Shown: piece by piece, positions 1-9,647 of the stretch | Position numbering within the stretch: position 1 is the stretch's first letter | How the letters are laid out: each line of letters starts with the position of its first letter | From: Psychrobacter arcticus 273-4 | GTDB taxonomy: Bacteria > Pseudomonadota > Gammaproteobacteria > Pseudomonadales > Moraxellaceae | DNA length: 64,000 nt | NCBI RefSeq assembly: GCF_000012305.1 | Contig: NC_007204.1 | Span: 2,542,001 to 2,606,000, forward strand | Direction of reading: 5' to 3' | Translations under genes and position numbers: made by a program | The notes under the pieces: model-generated | What the model saw: the letters and a program-made list of their open reading frames with translations, nothing else | Database searches by the model: none | What the model was told of the DNA's origin: nothing

Positions 1-656
1 CCTGTCAGAGACTCTTCGCCTTTTTGGCTATTATTTAACGATAAGTTCCATAAAGTATTATCAGCAAACATATCTAAATGACATAAGCCTTTTGGCAAGG
101 TTGCAAGCGGTAAATCTGTGTAAGACTGCCAAATATCACTCATCAACTTGGCTTCATCAGCTGGCATAAACTGCCTTTCACGGTCACGCACATCGCTCCA
201 TGGGTATAACGGCACGCCGTATTGTTCGCTTGGCTGTAATGCTTGCAAAGTCTCATGGAGCATTGCTAAAGCGGTGCCAATCTCATGACACATCGCTTGC
301 GTGGTCTGCTGTGGATGCGAGCCTGCCAAACATGGTACCAATGTAATGGCTTTATTATCATAACGTATGACATAGCATTTTTCTGCGCTATCAACCAATG
401 ATAACGGCGCCGCTACCGGTAATTTACCATCTAATTGATTGAGGATAACCGCCATTTTTTCGATGTCTTCCAGTGGACGCTCTTCAAATAGCGTAAACAC
501 ATAAGAGTGCGCGCCATCTACATCATCAGTCGTCTGAATAAACCAGTTAGAGTTTTTGATACCTTGGGTAATTGGAATGGCACACGCGAATGACACGCCA
601 AAACGTTGGCAAAAGGCAGAAAATTGGTCATCGGTTAACTGGGTATAGACGGACAT
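1..656 (-). CDS. thrB: homoserine kinase (ThrB, APH-fold type), 3' end cut by window edge
   Basis: The minus-strand reading frame is open from the ATG at 656 to the window edge (218 codons seen). It phosphorylates L-homoserine with ATP in threonine synthesis, in the cytoplasm. The protein begins MSVYTQLTDDQFSAF, and near residue 195 it has the motif CHLDMFADNTLW. This matches the HxDxFxDN catalytic signature of the aminoglycoside-phosphotransferase-fold homoserine kinases known from Pseudomonas, not the GHMP-type ThrB of E. coli. The start is preceded by a purine-rich AAGTGAG. It is divergent from hisF, with a palindromic repeat copy between them. Another APH-family kinase is the main alternative, but start, length and motif fit ThrB. 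Confidence 0.8.
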   Translation of the reverse strand, partial: MSVYTQLTDDQFSAFCQRFGVSFACAIPITQGIKNSNWFIQTTDDVDGAHSYVFTLFEERPLEDIEKMAVILNQLDGKLPVAAPLSLVDSAEKCYVIRYDNKAITLVPCLAGSHPQQTTQAMCHEIGTALAMLHETLQALQPSEQYGVPLYPWSDVRDRERQFMPADEAKLMSDIWQSYTDLPLATLPKGLCHLDMFADNTLWNLSLNNSQKGEESLT

Positions 657-690
657 GACATCTCACTTATGGCAATTAAAAAAAGGTATA

Positions 691-831
691 TATAGTCGGT
701 GAAAAGTAATATCGATACAACACCTACTACTACTGGTGCAAATTTTTCTTGCTTGCTGTGCCTACGCAGACAGAGGCTGCAAAAAAATTACACCAGCAAT
801 ACGGTAGCGACTTTAAAGTATTTCAACTATA
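691..831 (+). repeat. palindromic intergenic repeat (MITE-like), copy 1
   Basis: A 141-bp copy running from TATAGTCGGTGAAAAG to TTTCAACTATA. It is 3 bp longer than the other full copies because of an extra TAC in its left arm. The interior folds into a long hairpin: CTGGTGCAAATTTTT on the left pairs with AAAAATTACACCAG on the right around a loop containing GCCTACGCAGACAGAGGC. It lies in the divergent spacer between thrB and hisF, which otherwise shows no gene. Ends of TATAGT/ACTATA with an included TA suggest a TA-targeting transposon derivative. Confidence 0.9.
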
Positions 832-985
832 TAGGATAAATATCGGCGGTGATGGCAACGATTGCACCGCTTATACACAAACTTTGGTTAAAAGCGCATT
901 AATCTTGCGAAAACCTGCCTGAGATGGCGGTGATTTTGCTAGACTAGCGCTTATAGAATGAATTGATTATAAGGTGAAAGACCCT

Positions 986-1768
986 ATGTTAGCAAAGCGT
1001 ATCATCCCTTGTTTGGACGTTGATAATGGTCGCGTGGTTAAAGGCGTACAATTTGTCGATATTAAAGACGCGGGCGACCCTGTCGAAGTGGCGAAACGCT
1101 ACAACGAACAAGGCGCCGATGAGATTACTTTTTTGGACATTACTGCGACTAGTGACGAACGTGATACCACCTATCATACCGTTGAGCGTATGGCTGAAAC
1201 GGTATTTGTCCCATTAACCGTCGGCGGCGGTGTACGTAAGATTGCCGATATTCGTAATTTGCTTAATGCAGGCGCCGATAAAGTGGCCATTAACTCAGCA
1301 GCGGTATTTACCCCTGAGTTTGTCGGTGAAGCGGCGCAAAAATTCGGCAATCAATGTATCGTCGTGGCTATCGATGCTAAGCGCGTTGCTGACATTGAAG
1401 TTGATGGCATCATCATGCCACGCTGGGAAATATTTACCCACGGTGGTCGCAAGCCAACGGGCATTGATGCTGTCGCTTGGGCAAGAAAAATGGCTGAACT
1501 TGGCGCCGGTGAATTATTGGTGACCTCGATGGATGGCGATGGCACTAAAAAAGGCTATGATTTAGCGCTTATGAAGCAAATTACCAGCCGCGTGAATGTG
1601 CCCGTCATTGCTTCAGGCGGTGTCGGTAATTTACAGCATTTAGCCGAAGGGGTATTAGAGGGCGGTGTCGATGCCGTCCTTGCTGCCAGTATTTTTCACT
1701 TTGGCGAGTATACCGTTCAGGAAGCCAAAGCGTATATGGCAGCACAAGGCATACAAATGCGTTTGTAA
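986..1768 (+). CDS. hisF: imidazole glycerol phosphate synthase cyclase subunit HisF
   Basis: HisF with HisH converts PRFAR and ammonia to imidazole glycerol phosphate and AICAR, in histidine synthesis. The 260-residue protein begins [20 protein letters not shown] and has the two half-barrel phosphate-binding segments of the family, with VGGGVR near residue 82 and ASGGVGN near 213. Asp11 and Asp130 (AIDAKR) are in the expected catalytic places. I chose ATG 986 because AAGGTGAAA lies just upstream; a GTG at 974 is in frame but overlaps that ribosome-binding site. hisH is not adjacent, and hisA lies 56 kb away on the other strand, so histidine genes are dispersed. Confidence 0.95.
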   Translation: MLAKRIIPCLDVDNGRVVKGVQFVDIKDAGDPVEVAKRYNEQGADEITFLDITATSDERDTTYHTVERMAETVFVPLTVGGGVRKIADIRNLLNAGADKVAINSAAVFTPEFVGEAAQKFGNQCIVVAIDAKRVADIEVDGIIMPRWEIFTHGGRKPTGIDAVAWARKMAELGAGELLVTSMDGDGTKKGYDLALMKQITSRVNVPVIASGGVGNLQHLAEGVLEGGVDAVLAASIFHFGEYTVQEAKAYMAAQGIQMRL

Positions 1769-1855
1769 GACGTTGGTAAAATACAAATGTAGCTGCAAAA
1801 AATGTTATCATAGCGCTAACTGCTTATTATCATTTGGTTTTCGTTCATTTAACTG

Positions 1856-1888
1856 CTTATTTAACGGATGATTAGTCCGTTAAATAAG
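1856..1888 (+). terminator. perfect inverted repeat after hisF
   Basis: CTTATTTAACGGA and TCCGTTAAATAAG form a perfect 13-bp stem around a 7-base loop (TGATTAG). No long T-run follows, so this may be a weak terminator, an mRNA-stabilising hairpin or a protein-binding palindrome between hisF and ribH. Confidence 0.5.
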
Positions 1889-1958
1889 TGACTTGAACCT
1901 AGCATTATCTTTAGATTCTTATACTTCTATTAATAGCCTATTCAGCAAAGGATTTTTT

Positions 1959-2480
1959 ATGTCAAACCTACAACAGCAGCGCAATGACGTCACTCATATT
2001 GATGGTAATTTACATCAAAACGAAGACGTGCGTATCGGCATCGTCGTCGGTCGTTTTAACGGTTTTGTCGTTGAGTCATTGGTTGATGGCGCGATTGATG
2101 CATTGCTTCGTCATGGCGTATTGGGTAGTAACATCACTGTGATTCGTGTGCCGGGTGCATTTGAGTTGCCATTGGTTGCCCAGCGCGCTGCTGAATCTGA
2201 CCGCTTTGATGCGATCGTTGCTTTGGGTGCGATTATCCGTGGTAGCACGCCGCATTTTGACTTTGTCGCCAGCGAATCAGCGAAAGGCTTAAGCAGTGTT
2301 GCCATTGATTATAATATTCCGGTAGCAAATGGCGTTTTGACCACTGACAGCATCGAGCAAGCGATTGAGCGTGCTGGTACTAAAGCCGGCAATAAAGGCT
2401 CAGAAGCGGCTATGGTTGTATTAGAAATGCTTGCGGTACTATCACAGCTAGACATTGATGATGGCAGCGACGACGCTTAA
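1959..2480 (+). CDS. ribH: 6,7-dimethyl-8-ribityllumazine synthase
   Basis: RibH condenses 5-amino-6-ribitylaminouracil with dihydroxybutanone phosphate, the penultimate step of riboflavin synthesis. The 173-residue product has the family features in order: [17 protein letters not shown] near residue 30, VPGAFELPL, the substrate-binding [17 protein letters not shown] near residue 90, and [14 protein letters not shown] 1959 is preceded by AAAGGA at good spacing; the frame remains open upstream but without a better start. It stands alone, with a repeat copy downstream and nusB 356 bp further on. The ribH-nusB-thiL order is a common gammaproteobacterial arrangement. Confidence 0.95.
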   Translation: MSNLQQQRNDVTHIDGNLHQNEDVRIGIVVGRFNGFVVESLVDGAIDALLRHGVLGSNITVIRVPGAFELPLVAQRAAESDRFDAIVALGAIIRGSTPHFDFVASESAKGLSSVAIDYNIPVANGVLTTDSIEQAIERAGTKAGNKGSEAAMVVLEMLAVLSQLDIDDGSDDA

Positions 2481-2537
2481 CTTTATTATTCATTAATAGT
2501 CGCTAATGGCCAATCGTATTGATTCGCCTGTAAATAC

Positions 2538-2675
2538 TATAGTTGAAATACTTTAAAGTCGCTACCGTATTGCTGGTGTAATTTTTTTGCAGCCTCTGTC
2601 TGCGTAGGCACAGCAAGCAAGAAAAATTTGCACCAGTAGTACGTGTTGTATCGATATTACTTTTCACCGACTATA
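2538..2675 (-). repeat. palindromic intergenic repeat (MITE-like), copy 2
   Basis: A 138-bp copy in reverse orientation (TATAGTTGAAATAC ... TTTTCACCGACTATA) between ribH and nusB. It splits what is often a continuous riboflavin/nusB gene string. The remaining spacer on both sides (2481-2537 and 2676-2835) shows no gene. Confidence 0.9.
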
Positions 2676-2835
2676 AATACTATTGTTTATTATCTGAATT
2701 GAGGCGATGGTGTGACCATAGCCTCAATAAACGTATTATAAGTATTTAAAACTGACTGGCAACATTTGCCAGTCGACCACTATTTAACATCTTATTTTCA
2801 AACTTATTATCTTAAAAACTAGGTATAGACCCCCT

Positions 2836-3963
2836 ATGACTGACCAACTCAAGCGCGCTATTAGCGCTGCACAAACCGCACAAATCAATGACCAACAAGC
2901 TGAAGCCACGCGCATCGCGAGCAGCAGTGCGGGTGATCAAACCTTTGATATGAGTGAGTCTTCTTATAAGACCAGTCACACAGCTATCCGCAAGGCGCGT
3001 CGCTTTGCCATGCAAGGTCTATACGAATGGCTGGTCACTGACCGCCGTTTTGATATCGATGGTAAACTTGGTTGGAAGGCCAATGCGCCGCATGATATCG
3101 CTGCCCGTACACGCGCGACCAATGCCATGCATACCGTACATATCGGCTACTATCATGAAATGATGCGCGATATTCCAGAACAGATTGACGCTCTAAACAC
3201 ACTGATTACTCAGCAGCTCGACCGTGAAATCAATAAACTTGATACCGTCGAGCACGCCATTCTTTTAATTGGTGCTTACGAGCTACAAAACCGCTTAGAG
3301 ATTCCGTATAAAGTCGTGCTTGATGAAGCCATGAAGCTGAACAATCATTTTGGCGCGACCGATGCGCACAAACTGATTAATGCCGTATTGGATAGAATGG
3401 CAGTTGAGCTACGCGCTCCCGAAATAGAAGCGGACAGTAAAGCCAATCTACGCACCTCACAAAAAGCGGCAGCTAAGCCTGCGCTCAAAACTGATAACAG
3501 TACAAATAACAATGCCGACATTGATACGACTACCGTTGCAGAAAAACCAACGGCATCAAATAAGCCTCGTATCAGTGCCAATAACACCAGCGTTAAACGT
3601 AATAGCGCCAGTAAAGCCCTGGCAAATATCAGTGATTACAAGGCTAGTAAGCAGAACGATGCTCAAAACATGGTTGAGGAAAGCATTATTAAACCTGCTA
3701 GCATCGAACCGGTTATCGCTGATAAAGCGAATGCGTTTGCCGCTAGTGCCGAAAACATCGTTAATCATCAGCCGGTAGAAGAAAACGTCCCTGCTAGCAA
3801 TGACGTTAATGACAATACTACATCTTTAGCAGAGGTCGAATTGCTTGACTCGAATAGCGTTGATGTGGATATAAAAGGCGTTGATATAAAAAATATTGAT
3901 GTAAAAGAAGATGCTTCAGAAAGCGTTGAATTAAACGATGCTGATGCAAAAAATCAAGACTAG
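2836..3963 (+). CDS. nusB: transcription antitermination factor NusB with long C-terminal extension
   Basis: NusB binds boxA RNA with ribosomal protein S10 and supports antitermination of rRNA operons. The recognisable core runs from about residue 50 to 195: [39 protein letters not shown] and [19 protein letters not shown]. The protein has 375 residues against about 140-180 in the family. It has about 45 extra N-terminal residues and a tail of about 175 residues rich in Ala, Asn, Asp, Ser and Lys that looks disordered, ending in acidic near-repeats such as [14 protein letters not shown]. The stop lies 2 bp before thiL, so the genes are co-transcribed. The start has only a weak ribosome-binding site. 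Confidence 0.92.
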
Positions 3964-3965
3964 CC

Positions 3966-4997
3966 ATGAATGAATTTGAGCTGATTGAGCGTATATTTTT
4001 ACAAATGCAAGCAGCACAGTCGACGCATAACGATGTCGAAAAAGGCATCGGTGATGATGCGGCCGTGATAGCATTGCCACAAGGTGCACGCTTGGTCAGC
4101 TGCATTGATACGCTGGTTCAAGGTCGTCACTTTAGTGCCGATTGGGAACAAGTAAACAAGCTTGCCTTTGCGATTGGCTATAAAGCCGTGGCAGTTAATA
4201 TCTCTGATATTGCTGCCATGGGCGCCATGCCGCATAGTATTTTACTGGCATTAGCATTACCTCAGCGCCTTGCCAATGAGCAGTGGCTGACCGAATTTGC
4301 CAAAGGTTTATTTCATGCCTGTCAGTTATTTGGCGTGACCCTTATTGGCGGTGATACCACTCGTAACGAGACTTTGATACTCAGTGTCAGCGCGCAAGGG
4401 TTACTTGCCGCCGCTACGCCAGCCGTCTATCGTTCAGGGGCGCAAGTCGGAGATAAAGTCTATGTCTCAGGTACACTGGGTGATGCCGCTTATGCCTTAC
4501 GATATCCCGATAATGCTGTCGGTATTGAGCTTGCGCATCGGCTACATATGCCAACGCCACGTATTCAGTTAGGTACAGCGCTAGCCAAACTTGGTGCAAG
4601 CTCAATGATAGACATCTCTGACGGTCTGTATCAAGATCTTGGACATATCTGCGAGCAAAGCCACATAGCGATGCGATTGAATTTGGACAGCCTACCGACT
4701 AGCAGCCCCTTAGCTAGCGTTGATTTATCTGAGCGACTATTGTGTCAATTGGCTGGTGGCGATGATTATGAGTTGGCTTTTACCTTGCCTGCTCATATTG
4801 AGCCGCCTATTGGCAATACACCCGTGACTTATATCGGGGATGTGATTGCATTGGCAAGTGACACCCATAGCAATACAGATAATGTGGCGCATAGACGTCC
4901 TGAGCTTTATTATCAAGGTCAGCCAGTTACACCAACCCATCCCGCACCCTTTGCTACTTGGCCCAATCTTACGGGTTACCAACATTTTGCAGGTTAA
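3966..4997 (+). CDS. thiL: thiamine-monophosphate kinase
   Basis: ThiL phosphorylates thiamine monophosphate to the active cofactor thiamine diphosphate. The 343-residue protein has the PurM/AIR-synthetase-like fold signatures: GIGDDAAV near residue 28, CIDTLVQGRHF, NISDIAAMGA near 79, GGDTTRNE near 122 and MIDISDGLYQDLGHI near 215. These supply the Asp residues that bind Mg-ATP. It begins 2 bp after nusB and ends 3 bp before pgpA, so translation is probably coupled. Confidence 0.95.
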   Translation: MNEFELIERIFLQMQAAQSTHNDVEKGIGDDAAVIALPQGARLVSCIDTLVQGRHFSADWEQVNKLAFAIGYKAVAVNISDIAAMGAMPHSILLALALPQRLANEQWLTEFAKGLFHACQLFGVTLIGGDTTRNETLILSVSAQGLLAAATPAVYRSGAQVGDKVYVSGTLGDAAYALRYPDNAVGIELAHRLHMPTPRIQLGTALAKLGASSMIDISDGLYQDLGHICEQSHIAMRLNLDSLPTSSPLASVDLSERLLCQLAGGDDYELAFTLPAHIEPPIGNTPVTYIGDVIALASDTHSNTDNVAHRRPELYYQGQPVTPTHPAPFATWPNLTGYQHFAG

Positions 4998-5000
4998 CCC

Positions 5001-5579
5001 ATGACCGATCACGACCTTATTAAGCCCGACATCCGTAAAGCCAATGATTGCCCTCCTCTGCCAGTCAATGCCACTATGCTTGACCGCGCAGTTTATTGGT
5101 TGGGTCTCGGCTTGGGCAGTGGTTTACCGCGCCGTGCACCCGGTACTTGGGGTACGGTTGGTGGCTTAATTGTCGCGATACCGCTACTCAACTTGGGTTT
5201 TGTGCCTTTTCTGATTATTACACTTTTATCTTGCATTATTGGCATTTGGATATGTGGTCGCACCTCAGATTTGATGGGTGGTCATGATGATCCACATATC
5301 GTTTGGGATGAATGGGCGGGCATGTGGATTACCCTACTGCCGCTGTCTTATATGGGTATTGCTGACGGTAATTTTTGGCAAAATATCACGCAAACGTCGT
5401 CTATTATTGCTCTGATTATCGCTTTTATACTCTTTCGCTTTTTTGATATTATTAAGCCGCCACCGATTGGCTGGGCGGACAAAAAAGTCGCGGGCGGTTT
5501 GGGTATTATGCTGGACGACATTATTGCTGGCATTATGGCGGCGGCAGTTTGGGTCATTATCTATAATATAATCCTCTAA
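5001..5579 (+). CDS. pgpA: phosphatidylglycerophosphatase A
   Basis: PgpA removes the phosphate from phosphatidylglycerol phosphate to give phosphatidylglycerol, in the inner membrane. The 192-residue protein has the family's RRAPGTWGTVGG near residue 35, DPHIVWDEWAGMW near 97, and FFDIIKPPPIGWADKK with GGLGIMLDDIIAGI towards the end. Three to four hydrophobic segments separate these. It follows thiL by 3 bp, the usual nusB-thiL-pgpA arrangement. Confidence 0.94.
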   Translation: MTDHDLIKPDIRKANDCPPLPVNATMLDRAVYWLGLGLGSGLPRRAPGTWGTVGGLIVAIPLLNLGFVPFLIITLLSCIIGIWICGRTSDLMGGHDDPHIVWDEWAGMWITLLPLSYMGIADGNFWQNITQTSSIIALIIAFILFRFFDIIKPPPIGWADKKVAGGLGIMLDDIIAGIMAAAVWVIIYNIIL

Positions 5580-5699
5580 TTTTACATTAGCCGCGCATTT
5601 ATTTTATCTTGTAACCAGATAGTTATAACCAAACAACTTTCATCATTTAGTATTGCTATTAGCGATAGCTGACTTACAAAGAGGTCACGACATAGCGTT

Positions 5700-5727
5700 T
5701 TGGTTAAATGACAATTTACGTTATAAT
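5700..5727 (+). promoter_or_regulatory. candidate sigma-70 promoter of glmU
   Basis: TTGGTT at 5700-5705 and a perfect TATAAT at 5722-5727 are separated by 16 bp, 35 bp before the glmU start. The -10 is convincing; the -35 matches only in part. Confidence 0.45.
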
Positions 5728-5762
5728 TCCAAATTATATTTTGTTACATTTGTAGGGCTATT

Positions 5763-7139
5763 ATGATATCTCCTCTTTCGGTAATTATCCTCGCTGCTGG
5801 TAAAGGCACGCGTATGCAGTCAGCTAAGCCAAAAGTCCTGCAGACATTGGCTGGCAAGTCATTGCTAGGTCACGTATTAGACACCTGTCATCAACTGACG
5901 GTGGATGACACCATTATTGTGCATGGTTTTGGCGGCGAGCAAGTGCAAGCGCACATTGCTGAGCAATACGCGCACTTGCCTATTACTTGGGTCGCCCAGA
6001 CTGAGCAGTTAGGCACCGGACATGCGGTAAAAGTAACCTTGTCTGATTTGCCAAAAGAGGGTCAAAGCCTTATTCTCTATGGTGATGTGCCATTGGTGAG
6101 TTGCCAAACCTTAGCGACACTACAGGCCGCCAATATTTATGGCGTGTCTATGCTGACGCTAACAGTAGACAATCCATTTGGTCTCGGTCGTATTAAGCGT
6201 GATAAAGCAGGCAATATTGAAGCCATTATTGAGCAAAAAGACGCCAGTAGCGATGAGCAGCAGATACAAGAGATTAATAGCGGTATTTACTGCGTCGATA
6301 ATGCCTTGCTACATAAATTTTTGCCCAAGCTATCGAATGATAATGCGCAACAAGAATATTATTTGACTGATATTGTCAAAATGGCGGTCGCTGATGGCAT
6401 CACTATTGCGGCGATTGAGCCTGAGCATACTTTTGAGATTGAAGGCGTGAATAACCGTCAGCAGCTTGCTAGCTTAGAGCGTACATGGCAAGGTAAGCTG
6501 GTCGCTGACTTACAAGAAGCTGGCGTACAATTTGCTGACCCTACTCGTGTTGATATCCGCGGTACTTTGAGCGTAGGTCAGGACGTGTTTGTCGATGTCG
6601 GTGTGGTATTTGAAGGCGATTGCACGTTGGGTGACAACGTTTATATCGAAGCCGGCTGTGTTATCAAAAATTCCCAGATAGGCAACGCTTGCCATATCAA
6701 ACCTTATTGTGTGATTGATGAGGCGACAGTCGGTGCCGGTGTAGATATTGGTCCTTTTGCGCATTTACGTCCTGAGACCGTATTGTCTGACAACAGCAAA
6801 GTTGGCAATTTTGTCGAAATAAAAAAATCAACCATCGGTCATGGCAGCAAGGTTAATCATCTAAGCTATATTGGTGATGCCACTGTTGGTACTGGTGTCA
6901 ACGTTGGCGCTGGCGTGATTACTTGCAATTATGATGGTGTGAATAAATCACAAACCATTATTGAAGACCATGCTTTTATTGGCTCTAACTCAAGTTTAGT
7001 GGCGCCAGTAACCATTGGCGATACTGCTACTATTGCTGCGGGTTCTGTGATTACCAAAGACGTTGACGCTAGTGCATTAGCCTTTGGTCGTGCCCGCCAA
7101 ACACAAAAAGATAACTTTCAGCGCCCCACTAAAAAATAA
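5763..7139 (+). CDS. glmU: bifunctional N-acetylglucosamine-1-phosphate uridyltransferase / glucosamine-1-phosphate acetyltransferase
   Basis: GlmU acetylates glucosamine-1-phosphate and then couples it to UTP, giving UDP-GlcNAc for peptidoglycan and lipid A. The N-terminal half carries the nucleotidyltransferase signature LAAGKGTRMQSAKPKVLQ (residues 10-27), then YGDVPL and EINSGIY. The C-terminal half is a left-handed beta-helix with many hexapeptide repeats, including IGPFAHLRPETVL and GVITCNYDGVNK. The length of 458 residues is normal. glmS follows in the same direction 166 bp later, so two consecutive steps of amino-sugar synthesis are encoded together. Confidence 0.97.
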   Translation: MISPLSVIILAAGKGTRMQSAKPKVLQTLAGKSLLGHVLDTCHQLTVDDTIIVHGFGGEQVQAHIAEQYAHLPITWVAQTEQLGTGHAVKVTLSDLPKEGQSLILYGDVPLVSCQTLATLQAANIYGVSMLTLTVDNPFGLGRIKRDKAGNIEAIIEQKDASSDEQQIQEINSGIYCVDNALLHKFLPKLSNDNAQQEYYLTDIVKMAVADGITIAAIEPEHTFEIEGVNNRQQLASLERTWQGKLVADLQEAGVQFADPTRVDIRGTLSVGQDVFVDVGVVFEGDCTLGDNVYIEAGCVIKNSQIGNACHIKPYCVIDEATVGAGVDIGPFAHLRPETVLSDNSKVGNFVEIKKSTIGHGSKVNHLSYIGDATVGTGVNVGAGVITCNYDGVNKSQTIIEDHAFIGSNSSLVAPVTIGDTATIAAGSVITKDVDASALAFGRARQTQKDNFQRPTKK

Positions 7140-7187
7140 CCGCAGCTTTTGACAGTTAGTTCAATAAAGACAGCTCTAAGCAAACTT

Positions 7188-7219
7188 AAGCAGTACGACA
7201 ATGATTTGTGGTGCTGCTT
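7188..7219 (+). terminator. hairpin between glmU and glmS
   Basis: AAGCAGTAC and GTGCTGCTT form a 9-bp stem (one G-U pair) with a 14-base loop, followed by an AT-rich tract without a clean T-run. It could attenuate or process the glmU-glmS transcript. Confidence 0.35.
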
Positions 7220-7305
7220 ATTTATATTTATAGATTAACCAAACATTATCATGTATCGAATATTAAAGTACTGCCATATTACAACATCGAATTTAAGGAA
7301 TAGTT

Positions 7306-9150
7306 ATGTGCGGAATAGTTGGAGCAGTGGCTGAGCGTAATATCGCCAATATCTTACTTGAGGGACTCAAGCGTCTAGAATATAGAGGCTATGATTCTGC
7401 TGGTCTGACTGTCATTCGTGATGGCGCGCTCCATCGTGAGCGCCAAGTGGGTAAAGTTCAGGCATTAGTCGATGCCGTCGCAGTCAACCCAGAGTTTTTC
7501 GATGGTCATATCGGTATTGCCCATACACGTTGGGCGACTCATGGCGAGCCCGCACAGCGTAACGCTCATCCGCATGTATCAGGCAAAATCGCGGTGGTAC
7601 ATAATGGTATCGTTGAGAACTACGCCGAGCTAAAAGAAGCGCTGATTGCCAAAGGGTACGAGTTTACTTCGCAGACCGATACCGAAGTCGTTGCGCATCT
7701 CATTAACGATATCTATAAAGCAACGCCTGACTTATTAGAAGCCGTTCGCACTGTCATTCCTTTATTACATGGCGCATTTGCCCTTGGTGTTATCCATGTT
7801 GATTGCCCAGAAGAGCTTATTACGGTACGTTTAGGCTCTCCTTTGGTGATTGGCGTCGGTATTGGCGAAAACTTTATCGCATCCGATCAATTGGCACTTT
7901 TACCAGTGACGAATCGCTTTATGTATCTAGAAGAAGGCGATATTGCCAAATTGACGCGTAGTAGCATTCAGGTTTACGCTAATGGTGTTGAGGTCAAGCG
8001 TCAGATACATGAGATTGACGCAGCACAACATAATGCGGACAAGGGTGAATTTAAGCATTATATGCTCAAAGAAATCTACGAGCAGCCAGATGCCGTCGCT
8101 CGTACTCTCGAGATGGCATTAGATAGCGATGAGCCAACTAAACTGCGTGATGATTTTTTGCAACGTCATGAAGCACAATTAAAAGGTATTAAGCACGTAC
8201 AAGTGATCGCTTGTGGTACCAGCTATCATTCCGGTCTGGTCGCAAAATATTGGTTTGAGAGTCTTATTCGTGTACCTTGCTCAGTTGAAGTTGCCAGTGA
8301 GTTCCGTTATCGCAATCCAGTCGTCATTGATAACTCATTAGTGATTTGTATTTCTCAATCAGGTGAGACTGCTGACACCTTATCTGCGCTACGTGATATT
8401 CAAAAACAGTCGCCTGTTGGATTGGTTAGTCTGGCGTTATGTAATGTGCCGACCTCATCATTGGTACGTGAAACAGATGTATTTTTACCAACGCTTGCCG
8501 GTCCCGAGATTGGTGTGGCATCTACCAAAGCCTTTACCACTCAGCTTGCGGCATTGATGTTATTATTGTTAAAGGTAGGTGTCATCCAACGGCGCATGAC
8601 TGATGAAAACTTGCGCACGCTGCTTGGTCAATTACAACAGCTACCGGGGCAGCTTCATGCCAGCTTGCACCTCGACGCGCCTATCAAGGTTATGAGTGAG
8701 CATTTTGAATATAAGAAAAGCTGCTTGTTCCTAGGTCGTGGTTTACAGTTCCCAATAGCATTAGAAGGCGCATTAAAGCTGAAAGAAATTTCTTATATTC
8801 ATGCTGAAGGTTATGCGGCAGGAGAGCTTAAGCATGGACCATTGGCCTTGGTTGATAAAGACATGCCTATCGTGGTGCTAGCACCTAAAGACAGTATGTT
8901 TGATAAGCTAAAAGCCAATATGCAAGAAGTACATGCCCGTCATGGTGAGCTGTTTGTTTTTGCGAGCCAATCCAGCCAAATGGTTGCAGAAGATAGATTG
9001 CACGTGGTATATGTACCAGATGTTTGCGAGACGCTTGCGCCGATTGTTTATAGCGTACCAGTACAGTTGCTGTCATATCATGTGGCGGTGATGCGCGGCA
9101 CAGACGTCGATCAGCCACGTAATTTAGCCAAGAGCGTTACTGTTGAATAA
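7306..9150 (+). CDS. glmS: glutamine-fructose-6-phosphate aminotransferase (isomerizing)
   Basis: GlmS makes glucosamine-6-phosphate from fructose-6-phosphate and glutamine, the first committed step to UDP-GlcNAc. The protein begins MCGIVGAV; Cys2 becomes the N-terminal nucleophile of the glutaminase domain after Met removal. HTRWATHGEP and HNGIVENY follow. The C-terminal half has two SIS isomerase domains, with CGTSYHSG, SQSGETADT and LGRGLQFPIALEGALKLKE. It ends with the invariant family tail LAKSVTVE. The 614 residues match the usual length of about 610. A hairpin terminator follows at once. Confidence 0.97.
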   Translation: MCGIVGAVAERNIANILLEGLKRLEYRGYDSAGLTVIRDGALHRERQVGKVQALVDAVAVNPEFFDGHIGIAHTRWATHGEPAQRNAHPHVSGKIAVVHNGIVENYAELKEALIAKGYEFTSQTDTEVVAHLINDIYKATPDLLEAVRTVIPLLHGAFALGVIHVDCPEELITVRLGSPLVIGVGIGENFIASDQLALLPVTNRFMYLEEGDIAKLTRSSIQVYANGVEVKRQIHEIDAAQHNADKGEFKHYMLKEIYEQPDAVARTLEMALDSDEPTKLRDDFLQRHEAQLKGIKHVQVIACGTSYHSGLVAKYWFESLIRVPCSVEVASEFRYRNPVVIDNSLVICISQSGETADTLSALRDIQKQSPVGLVSLALCNVPTSSLVRETDVFLPTLAGPEIGVASTKAFTTQLAALMLLLLKVGVIQRRMTDENLRTLLGQLQQLPGQLHASLHLDAPIKVMSEHFEYKKSCLFLGRGLQFPIALEGALKLKEISYIHAEGYAAGELKHGPLALVDKDMPIVVLAPKDSMFDKLKANMQEVHARHGELFVFASQSSQMVAEDRLHVVYVPDVCETLAPIVYSVPVQLLSYHVAVMRGTDVDQPRNLAKSVTVE

Positions 9151-9181
9151 TGTTGGTTAAATTGTACATTTTTATTGTGAG

Positions 9182-9211
9182 CGAGGAATAAAGATTCATC
9201 TTTATTCCTCG
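9182..9211 (+). terminator. terminator after glmS
   Basis: A perfect 13-bp stem (CGAGGAATAAAGA / TCTTTATTCCTCG) with a TTCA loop lies 31 bp after the glmS stop. It is followed by ACTATTATT, so it is a weak-tailed intrinsic terminator. Confidence 0.6.
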
Positions 9212-9219
9212 ACTATTAT

Positions 9220-9436
9220 TGAACCGCCCCGGAATTGTCGGAGACTCAATATTCTCAGAGAATACGACAATGAAAACACGAAACTATATTCCTGAGGAAA
9301 AGACCAACCTACATTCCCGAGATAAAAGAACGCGCCGTTCGCATGCTCATTGAAGCAGCAGGCGACTACCCCTCCACATGGTCAGCCATCCAAACCATAG
9401 CGTCAAAGATTGGCTGCACGCCTGAAGAAACCCTTG
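9220..9436 (+). pseudogene. degenerate left end of an IS3-type element (orfA remnant)
   Basis: Starting at TGAACCGCCCCGG this stretch closely matches the left end and first part of orfA of the element at 37350. It is broken by an insertion of about 25 bp after the first codons (a duplicated piece around CCTGAG/CCCGAG) and by small changes after CGCCTGAA. Homology stops near 9436, so only about 200 bp remain. No product is expected. Up to the next gene (9437-9647) there is only a candidate regulatory box and promoter. Confidence 0.8.
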
Positions 9437-9513
9437 TTTAATGCATACTTGCTAGTAGAAGTAAGATGTCATGACATACCAGCGGCTGCTTAAATGTTTA
9501 ATTTTTTTAGCTT

Positions 9514-9546
9514 CCTAAGTTCGCCTTAAGATTTGTTTGTTGTAAT
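9514..9546 (+). promoter_or_regulatory. candidate response-regulator box and promoter before the cytochrome b gene
   Basis: Two hexamers in direct orientation, CCTAAG (9514-9519) and CTTAAG (9525-9530), are spaced by 5 bp. Ten bases later comes a -10-like TGTAAT (9541-9546). The same arrangement recurs at 12502-12534. The pattern resembles the PmrA/QseB-type box known for OmpR-family regulators, which replaces a poor -35. Assignment to the regulator encoded at 10276 is inference. Confidence 0.45.
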
Positions 9547-9647
9547 AGTGATAAGACATCTCGTCTGCTTACGATATCTTGCTGATTTTTAGTTTTTAGC
9601 AGCTAGTATTGTCAATAAATAAACAAATTATTAAGGGAGTGACAACC

